38,730 bases of DNA from an uncultured Bacteroidota bacterium. GTDB lineage: Bacteria > Bacteroidota > Bacteroidia > Flavobacteriales > Flavobacteriaceae. The stretch spans positions 1 to 38,730 of the forward strand of contig CAILWV010000046.1 of assembly GCA_903838055.1 (NCBI GenBank). The letters are read 5' to 3'. The notes beneath the pieces are model-generated. The model was not told where the DNA came from and did no database searches. It worked only from the letters and a program-made list of their open reading frames with translations. How positions within the stretch are numbered: position 1 is the first letter of the stretch; each line of letters opens with the position of its first letter. Shown one piece after another: positions 32,779 through 38,730 of the stretch. A program made the position numbers and the translations under genes.

Positions 32779-34043
32779 TGAATATAGTTGTAATCGTTTT
32801 ATGTTTACTTCTTTGTGCATTCTTTTCTGGAATGGAGATCGCCTTTGTGTCTTCCAATAAAATATATCTTGAAATAGAAAAAAAACAAGATAATTTTCTT
32901 TCCAATATACTAACTAAACTTACCGAAAAACCTTCCAAATTTATTGCTACTATGTTGGTTGGCAATAATATTTCTATGGTGGTTTATGGTTTTTTTATGG
33001 GTGATTTAGTAATGGATTGGATTAAAACATTTCCATTTCATTTATTAGAATTTCCAAACTTGATTTTGCAAACCGTAATTTCTACCCTAATCGTATTGAT
33101 TACTTCAGAGTTTTTACCTAAAGTTTTCTTTCAGGTTTACGCAAATAGTTTGATGAAATTTTTTGCAGTCCCGAGTTATGTTTTTTTTGTTGTTTTCAAT
33201 TACATTTCAACTTTTATTATTTGGATTTCTGATTATATATTAAAGAAATTTTTTCATACTGAAGGAGATTATGTTCCTTCCTATTTTAGTAAAGTAGAAT
33301 TAGGAAATTATATAAATGAACAAATGAGTTCCGTTGAAGCTAATCAAGAAATGGATTCGGAAATTCAAATATTTCAAAATGCACTTGAATTTTCTGGAGT
33401 AAAAGCTCGTGAGATTATGACACCACGAACTGAATTAGTTGCAGTAGAAGTTTTTGACTCAATTAATGAATTAAAAGAATTGTTTATTTCTACAGGGTAT
33501 TCTAAAATAGTGGTATATCAAAATTCTATAGATGATATTATTGGATACGTTCATTCATTTGAGTTATTTAAAAAGCCAAAAAGTATAAAGGCGGTTATGA
33601 TTCCTGTAGAATTTATTCCAGAAACTATTTTTATTAAAGATGCATTAAATGTACTCACAAAAAAACGGAAAAGTATAGCAGTTGTTTTAGATGAATATGG
33701 AGGTACTTCAGGTATAATTACAGTTGAGGATATCATAGAAGAACTTTTTGGAGAGATTGAAGATGAGCATGATGGCGATGAAGAATTAGTAGAAAAAAGA
33801 TTAAGTGAAAACACCTTTCTTTTTTCTGCTCGATTAGATGTAGAATACCTAAATCAAGAATATAAACTTTCAATTCCTGAGGATGATTCTTATGGAACTT
33901 TAGGAGGATTTATTGTAAATTCAACTAAAGAAATTCCTCAAAATGGAGACGAAATTAGAATTGATCACTTTCATTTTCTAATTGAAGAAGCCACAAATAC
34001 TAAAATTGAAGTAGTAAAAATGTCGGTTTTTGACCAAGATTAA
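32778..34043 (+). CDS. CNNM/CorC (hemolysin-C)-family membrane protein
   Basis: 421 aa. The N-terminal DUF21/CNNM transmembrane domain (about 1-185) starts LCLLLCAFFSGMEIAFVSSNK and has ATMLVGNNISMVVYG and ITSEFLPKVFFQVYA. A tandem CBS pair (about 205-325) opens with VKAREIMTPRTELVAV and includes VVLDEYGGTSGIITVEDIIEELFGEIEDEHD. A CorC/HlyC C-terminal domain (about 340-418) contains DDSYGTLGGFIV and EEATNTKIEVVKM. The family is linked to Mg2+/Co2+ export or resistance; the name haemolysin is historical. GldE of the gliding apparatus shares this architecture, but gldE normally lies beside other gld genes, which are absent here. It starts inside the preceding stop codon. Confidence 0.92.
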   Translation: MNIVVIVLCLLLCAFFSGMEIAFVSSNKIYLEIEKKQDNFLSNILTKLTEKPSKFIATMLVGNNISMVVYGFFMGDLVMDWIKTFPFHLLEFPNLILQTVISTLIVLITSEFLPKVFFQVYANSLMKFFAVPSYVFFVVFNYISTFIIWISDYILKKFFHTEGDYVPSYFSKVELGNYINEQMSSVEANQEMDSEIQIFQNALEFSGVKAREIMTPRTELVAVEVFDSINELKELFISTGYSKIVVYQNSIDDIIGYVHSFELFKKPKSIKAVMIPVEFIPETIFIKDALNVLTKKRKSIAVVLDEYGGTSGIITVEDIIEELFGEIEDEHDGDEELVEKRLSENTFLFSARLDVEYLNQEYKLSIPEDDSYGTLGGFIVNSTKEIPQNGDEIRIDHFHFLIEEATNTKIEVVKMSVFDQD

Positions 34044-34146
34044 AAAAAAATTAACTTTTTATTGCAAATTATAGTCCTAGTATTATTATTATTTCATAGA
34101 TAATTGTATTTTCGCAAACTGAAATAAAAAATTAACATATATAAAA

Positions 34147-36249
34147 ATGGCAGTTTTACAAACAATTAGAAAACGTTCCGGATTACTTTTACTTGCTATT
34201 GGGTTTGCTCTATTAGCTTTTGTGGTTCAAGATTTGTTCACCAAAGGATTTAAAAGTCAACCTAAAAATGTAGGAAGCATCAATGGAAAAGATATTTCTT
34301 TTGATCAATTTAGAATAAAAGTAGCAAATGCTGAAAAAAATGGTCAAAACGGTCAGCCGGTTACCCAAATTCAAGCGGCAAACCAAATGTGGGACCAAGA
34401 AGTTGCAATTGCTTTAATTTCTGAGCAATTCGAAAAAGCAGGTATCCGCACTAGCGAAAATAATATTATTGAAATTTTCAAGAAAGATCCAAATATTGGT
34501 CAAAATCCAGCATTTTTAAATCAATTAGGGAAGTTTGATTTAGCTAAATTCAAAGAATTTTTCAAAAACAATCCTGAACAAGCTAAAGCTTTTGAAGATC
34601 GTCAAACAGATGCAGAAATCAATGCTAAATACCAAGTATACAGCTCAATGATTAAAGCTGGTTTGTATGCAACAAATGCTGATGGAAAGTTCAAATATAA
34701 ATTAGAAGCTGACAAAATTAACTTTGATTATGTTTCTGTTTTGTATTCTACGGTTAAAGACAGTGATGTTAAGGTTACTGATGCTGATATTTTAGATTAC
34801 ATGAAGAAAAACGAGAAAAAATTCAAAGCTGAAGAAACACGTGAGATTGAATACGTATTGATAGAAGAAAAACCATCTGCTTCCGATGAAACCGAAATGA
34901 AAGCTAAGATAAATGGTTTATTGACAGGAAGTGTAGTTTATAACAAAGAGACTGGGGTTAATGATACTATTCCAAGCTTCAAAGCTGCAGCTAATGTTGC
35001 TGAATTTGTAGCTGAAAACTCTGATAAACCTTACGATTCTACTTATGTAACAAAACAAGATTTGCCAGCAGAACATGCGGATAAATTATTTGCTTTGCCA
35101 GCAGGTGAAATTTATGGACCTTATATTAATGGTAAATATTATTGTCTTTCTAAAGCTATGGGAAGAAAAGCTGGAGCTAAAGCTAAAGCTAGCCATATTT
35201 TAATTAGTTGGGAAGGTACTAAATTACCGAATAAGAAAGAAAAAAGAACTAAAGAACAAGCAAAAGCAAAAGCAGAAATGTTGTTGGCTCAAGCAAATGC
35301 AAATCCAGGAAGTTTCATGATGTTGGCATTGACTAATTCAGATGATTCTTCTGCACAACAAGGAGGTGATTTAGGTTATTTTTCTCCTGGCCAAATGGTT
35401 AAACCATTTAATGATTTTGTATTTAATAATCCTGTTGGGAAAATTGGTTTAGTAGAATCTGAGTTTGGATACCACATTATTAATGTTACCGATAAACAAG
35501 ATGCTATCCGATTAGCAACTGTAGCTCAAAAAATTGAGCCATCAGAAACTACAACTAACGAATTATACACTAAAGCAACCAAATTTGAAATGGATGCTAA
35601 TAGCAATAAAGATTTTGCCGCTGTTGCAAAAGCTGCTAATTTAATTATCAATCCAGTTGTAAAAGCTAAAGCAATGGAAGAAGCTTTTGGAGCTGCTGGA
35701 AATCAAAGACAAATTATCAAATGGGCTTTCACTAGCGATACAAACGTTGGAGATGTAAAAAGATTTGAAGTTGTTAATGTAGGAAACGTTATTGCTCGTT
35801 TGAAAAAAATCAATGAAAAAGGATTGATGACTGTTGAAGATGCTAAGCCATCAGTAGAAGGAATAATAAAAAACAAAAAGAAAGCTGAAAAAATCATTGC
35901 TAAAATGAAAGGTGCTTCTCTTGAAGCTATAGCAAAAGCAAATGCTACAACTGTTCAAAATGCACCAGCTGCATCGGTTGAAAATTCAGTTTTAGCTAAT
36001 GTAGGTGCAGAGCCTAAAGTAGTGGGTGCTGCATTTGGAACTCCAGCTAATAAAGTGTCTGCTCCAGTTGAAGGAAATTCAGGTGTTTATGTTGTAAAAG
36101 CAAAAGCAGTTACTAAAGCTCCTAAATTGCCAAAGTATGATGATTATGTTACCAAAATAAAATCAGCAAATGCTCAAGCAGCAGGAAGAGTTTTTCCAGC
36201 TTTGAAAAATGACGCTAAAATTGATGACAATAGATTAGAATTTTATTAA
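34147..36249 (+). CDS. PpiD/SurA-like periplasmic peptidyl-prolyl isomerase
   Basis: 700 aa. One N-terminal membrane anchor (RKRSGLLLLAIGFALLAFVVQDLF, about 9-32) is followed by a SurA/PpiD N-terminal chaperone region (GSINGKDISFDQFRIKVANAE and helices to about 220). A parvulin (PpiC) domain spans about 345-460: KASHILISWEGTK, GSFMMLALTNSDDSSAQQGGDLGYFSPGQM and VESEFGYHIINVTDK. A long C-terminal helical region rich in Ala/Lys follows, ending DNRLEFY. It helps fold exported proteins at the inner membrane. The 103-base gap before it contains no terminator hairpin I could see, but holds AT-rich sequence that may carry its own promoter. Confidence 0.92.
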   Translation: MAVLQTIRKRSGLLLLAIGFALLAFVVQDLFTKGFKSQPKNVGSINGKDISFDQFRIKVANAEKNGQNGQPVTQIQAANQMWDQEVAIALISEQFEKAGIRTSENNIIEIFKKDPNIGQNPAFLNQLGKFDLAKFKEFFKNNPEQAKAFEDRQTDAEINAKYQVYSSMIKAGLYATNADGKFKYKLEADKINFDYVSVLYSTVKDSDVKVTDADILDYMKKNEKKFKAEETREIEYVLIEEKPSASDETEMKAKINGLLTGSVVYNKETGVNDTIPSFKAAANVAEFVAENSDKPYDSTYVTKQDLPAEHADKLFALPAGEIYGPYINGKYYCLSKAMGRKAGAKAKASHILISWEGTKLPNKKEKRTKEQAKAKAEMLLAQANANPGSFMMLALTNSDDSSAQQGGDLGYFSPGQMVKPFNDFVFNNPVGKIGLVESEFGYHIINVTDKQDAIRLATVAQKIEPSETTTNELYTKATKFEMDANSNKDFAAVAKAANLIINPVVKAKAMEEAFGAAGNQRQIIKWAFTSDTNVGDVKRFEVVNVGNVIARLKKINEKGLMTVEDAKPSVEGIIKNKKKAEKIIAKMKGASLEAIAKANATTVQNAPAASVENSVLANVGAEPKVVGAAFGTPANKVSAPVEGNSGVYVVKAKAVTKAPKLPKYDDYVTKIKSANAQAAGRVFPALKNDAKIDDNRLEFY

Positions 36250-36271
36250 TAATTAGGTTAATTGATAAATA

Positions 36272-36305
36272 AAAAATCCCGTTCTTTTATGAGAACGGGA
36301 TTTTT
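36272..36305. terminator. Bidirectional terminator between ppiD-like gene and GHMP kinase
   Basis: A perfect 14-base-pair stem: AAAAATCCCGTTCT (36272-36285), loop TTTATG, and its complement (36292-36305). A-runs and T-runs on the two sides serve both strands. It lies between convergent genes. Confidence 0.9.
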
Positions 36306-36324
36306 GCTTTATAGAAGAGTGTCT

Positions 36325-37239
36325 TTATAATATCATTTCACTATAAGGAATAATGATATTAAATCCTCTTTCTTTAAAATAATCTGTTGGATTTTCTTTA
36401 GAAATTGCTAATACAAAATCACCACCCCAAGCACCAAGACTTTTTATTACGCCATTAAAATCTTCAAAAAGGGCTTCTTGAACAGTGCTTAACTCTAAAA
36501 CATTACTCATTTCAATTTCGTGTTTTTGTAATGCTATGGCAAATTCTTTCGCCTCGGTTGCATTAGAAACCTTTTTAGTAAGGTCATTAATTATCGTAAT
36601 TGTTTTTTCAATAGATCCTTGTTTTTCAATATAAGATGCAATTGCTTCTTTACTACTTTGTTTTTTATTTAGATAGACAAAATATATTTTGTTAGTAAAT
36701 TCAGGATGAAAAACTATTGTTTCAATAACTGGCCTATCCTCTATAAGTTGGTAAATAATAGCCGTATTATTTTGAGCACAAGCAAGGTCATAACCACTTC
36801 CACCAAAACTATTTTTTAGTAATTGGTACGCATCAATTTCCAGCCATTGCGCAATGTTGTTAATAAGTGTAGATGAAGTGCCTAAGCCCCAAAATTTAGG
36901 AAAAGTTAATTCAGTAGTAATTTTATACCCTTTGGATTCAGTTATAAAATTAGAATTTATCTTATAGGCTTCGTGTAAAATTTCAATTAGTGTATTTTTA
37001 ATATTGTTTAGGTTGTCGTTTTGTTTCTTTTCAATTACAGAAGAAAAGGGGATTGTTTCTTCAAACCAAATACTTCCGTCATGATCATGACTTTTCCAAT
37101 GAATCAAATTATTATCAGATTCTTCGATGATTAGATTTTGACCGAATTTTGTTGGTAATGCCAATGCCCTAGCGCCATCTAGTACAACATATTCTCCTGT
37201 TATTAATAATTTTCCGTTACTGTAGAATGTTTTTTTCAT
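36325..37239 (-). CDS. GHMP kinase, candidate phosphomevalonate kinase
   Basis: 304 aa, cytoplasmic. The GHMP fold is shown by YSNGKLLITGEYVVLDGARALALPT (6-30), the phosphate loop FWGLGTSSTLINNIAQW (116-132), GGSGYDLACAQNNTAIIYQL (146-165, with D151) and the C-terminal glycine motif KSLGAWGGDFVLAIS. The GLGTSST loop and GSGYDxA motif resemble the phosphomevalonate kinase branch (GLGSSA and GSGFDVA) more than mevalonate kinase (SGLDP). It is 28 bases downstream of HMG-CoA reductase, so a mevalonate-pathway role is likely, and PMK is the step not otherwise covered here. The glycine loop is unusual (T in place of S), so the call remains a candidate. Confidence 0.75.
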   Translation of the reverse strand: MKKTFYSNGKLLITGEYVVLDGARALALPTKFGQNLIIEESDNNLIHWKSHDHDGSIWFEETIPFSSVIEKKQNDNLNNIKNTLIEILHEAYKINSNFITESKGYKITTELTFPKFWGLGTSSTLINNIAQWLEIDAYQLLKNSFGGSGYDLACAQNNTAIIYQLIEDRPVIETIVFHPEFTNKIYFVYLNKKQSSKEAIASYIEKQGSIEKTITIINDLTKKVSNATEAKEFAIALQKHEIEMSNVLELSTVQEALFEDFNGVIKSLGAWGGDFVLAISKENPTDYFKERGFNIIIPYSEMIL

Positions 37240-37267
37240 AGTTATAATAAACCATTAAGCACTACTA

Positions 37268-38587
37268 TTACTTTCTTAAATTTTCAATTAATTCTACAAC
37301 TGAAGAATGGGATACTGTATTTTTATCAAAATGCTTAACTATTACTATTCGCTCTTCTGGTGTGGCTTGGTGTTGGTTTAAAATATTATTTAAGTGCATT
37401 TTCATATGCCCTTCTTGAATTCCAGTAGTTGTTAAAGATCGCAATGCAGCAAAGTTTTGCGCAAGACCAGTAACTGCAACTACTTGCATCAATTCGTGAG
37501 CAGATGGTTTTCCTAATATTTCTAACGCCATTTTTACTAATGGATGTAAGGAAGTTAGGCCTCCAACAGTTCCTAATGCTAACGGAATTTCCATCCAAAA
37601 GGTGAAAACCCCATTTTCAATTTTAGCATGCGATAAACTAGAATAACTACCATTTCTAGAGGCATAGGCATGAACACCTGCTTCTACAGCACGAAAATCA
37701 TTCCCTGTCGCTAACACCACAGAATCTACTCCATTCATAATCCCTTTATTGTGTGTAACTGCTCTAAAAGGTTCAATTTCGGCTATTGATACTGCTTGAA
37801 CAAATTTCTGAGCAAATTCTTGAGGATATTCAATTTTTTTCTCGGCTAAGTCATCTACTTTACAAGAAACTTCCGCACGAACAATGCAATTTGGTAAGTA
37901 ATTAGATAGAATGCTCATTACCACTTCAAGATTTTTTTCTTCTTCGGTAAACGATTCCATTTTTTGAGCTTCTTCTTTCAATGTTTTAGCTAATTGCTCC
38001 AAACACGAATTAATGAAATTAGCTCCCATGCTGTCTTTAGTTTCAAAAGTAACATGAAGTTGGAAGTAATTTTCTAATTCTTTGGTTTTATTTCGAAGTT
38101 CTATATCTAAAATTCCGCCACCACGTTTTTGCATATTTTTGGTTATGCTATCGGTATTGGAAAAGAATTTTGGTTTTACTTTTTGGAAGAAATCTTCTAA
38201 TTTTGAAACATTTCCCTTAAAAATAAAATGTACTTGCCCAATTTTTTCAGAACTTAAAACTGTGGCTTTAAATCCCCCACGGGTACTCCAGTATTTAGCC
38301 GATTTTGCAGCAGCAGCTACTACTGAGCTTTCTTCTATTACCATCGGAATGGAATAGTAATTACCGTTTATTAAAAAATTTGGTGCTATCCCCATCGGAA
38401 GATAGAAATTAGAAATAGTATTCTCTATAAATTCATCGTGAAGTTTTTGCAATTCGCTATCTTCATTCCAATATTTTTTAATTGTGAAAATCGCTTCTTC
38501 TGGATTTGTGAAATAAGTTGAGGCAATCCAGTTAATTTTTTCTTCTTTGGATAATTTTGAAAATCCAATTATAGCTTTGTTCATCAT
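37268..38587 (-). CDS. mvaA: Class II (degradative-type) hydroxymethylglutaryl-CoA reductase
   Basis: 439 aa. It interconverts HMG-CoA and mevalonate with NAD(P)H. Catalytic residues of the class II enzyme are all visible: E86 in PMVIEESSVVAAAA, K281 in VTHNKGIMNGVDSVVLATGND, D297 in the same stretch, and H394 in EGHMKMHLNNI near the C-terminus. DSMGANFINSCLE (185-197) is the substrate/nucleotide motif, and GTVGGLTSLHPLVK is also typical. It is named degradative by family, but with mevalonate kinase, mvaD and a PMK candidate in the same window it must work in the biosynthetic direction. Two adjacent ATGs (38587 and 38584) are possible. A TATATTTG element lies upstream. Confidence 0.95.
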   Translation of the reverse strand: MMNKAIIGFSKLSKEEKINWIASTYFTNPEEAIFTIKKYWNEDSELQKLHDEFIENTISNFYLPMGIAPNFLINGNYYSIPMVIEESSVVAAAAKSAKYWSTRGGFKATVLSSEKIGQVHFIFKGNVSKLEDFFQKVKPKFFSNTDSITKNMQKRGGGILDIELRNKTKELENYFQLHVTFETKDSMGANFINSCLEQLAKTLKEEAQKMESFTEEEKNLEVVMSILSNYLPNCIVRAEVSCKVDDLAEKKIEYPQEFAQKFVQAVSIAEIEPFRAVTHNKGIMNGVDSVVLATGNDFRAVEAGVHAYASRNGSYSSLSHAKIENGVFTFWMEIPLALGTVGGLTSLHPLVKMALEILGKPSAHELMQVVAVTGLAQNFAALRSLTTTGIQEGHMKMHLNNILNQHQATPEERIVIVKHFDKNTVSHSSVVELIENLRK

Positions 38588-38603
38588 ACTTTTATCTTAA
38601 ATG

Positions 38604-38611
38604 CAAATATA
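38604..38611 (-). promoter_or_regulatory. Putative -7 element for the HMG-CoA reductase gene
   Basis: TATATTTG on the minus strand matches TANNTTTG, 16 bases before the first ATG. The nearest TTTG-like sequence (GTTG) is 24 bases further up, longer than usual. The remaining 38612-38730 shows no gene. Confidence 0.5.
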
Positions 38612-38730
38612 TAAAATAGACATAATTCGAAGGCTCAACTTTTTGAAATTTATAACTCTTAGTTAAATATAAGTCCTTATAAATAGTGATTGGTGAGTAT
38701 GATATTAATATAAATTAAAGTAAAAACACC

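Noticed and set aside
32778..34043. GldE gliding protein
   Set aside because: The architecture fits, but none of the usual gld neighbours are present, so only the family is named.

Overview
The window looks like a chromosomal segment of a Flavobacterium-like member of the Bacteroidota (Flavobacteriaceae). The signs are low G+C, no Shine-Dalgarno spacing, promoters of the TTTG-N19-TANNTTTG type (clearest before the tRNA-Phe gene), type IX secretion (T9SS) sorting domains, PorP/SprF and SusC/SusD families, and a mevalonate rather than MEP isoprenoid pathway. No phage, CRISPR array, plasmid genes or rRNA were seen. The one mobile-type gene is a REP-associated tyrosine transposase (RAYT) with its palindromes.

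Region 1 (1-7148). The 3' end of a T9SS-secreted protein is followed by a PorP/SprF protein and, after a strong terminator, a gamma-carbonic-anhydrase-like protein. On the minus strand lies a mevalonate module: diphosphomevalonate decarboxylase, mevalonate kinase and a UbiA prenyltransferase. TspO is divergent from it. A BaiN/YhiN-type flavoprotein and a short glycerophosphodiesterase follow, directly downstream of the sugar operon.

Region 2 (7157-28437). This is a complete starch/maltodextrin utilisation locus in two arms around a LacI-type regulator. The rightward arm has susC, susD, a SusE-like lipoprotein and a large GH13 amylase with a C-terminal T9SS sorting domain. These bind and cut starch at the cell surface. 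The leftward arm has an SLC45-like MFS transporter, beta-phosphoglucomutase, GH65 maltose phosphorylase, SusA-like GH13, GH31 and MalS-like GH13. These finish degradation in the periplasm, import maltose and phosphorolyse it in the cytoplasm. A RAYT gene flanked by two near-identical palindromes sits inside the leftward arm, and a third, degenerate copy lies further down. A PurR/LacI-type palindromic operator lies between lacI and susC, and a half-match lies upstream of the transporter. Both intergenic regions also share a second 20-21 base element.

Region 3 (28438-36320). A tRNA-Phe gene with a near-perfect promoter is followed by a rightward cluster: coaX, a FadL-like outer-membrane barrel, a TPR protein, lptC, a small membrane protein, a CNNM/CorC-type protein and a PpiD-like periplasmic chaperone. 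Most act at the cell envelope. The cluster ends at a bidirectional terminator.

Region 4 (36325-38730). A second leftward mevalonate module holds class II HMG-CoA reductase and a GHMP kinase that is a good candidate for the missing phosphomevalonate kinase. Together with region 1, the window would encode the route from HMG-CoA to isopentenyl diphosphate.

Nothing here is clearly a wholly new system. The points most worth checking are the RAYT/REP unit inside the sugar operon, the shared regulatory elements of the starch locus, the intercistronic hairpins that may set protein ratios, and the candidate phosphomevalonate kinase.
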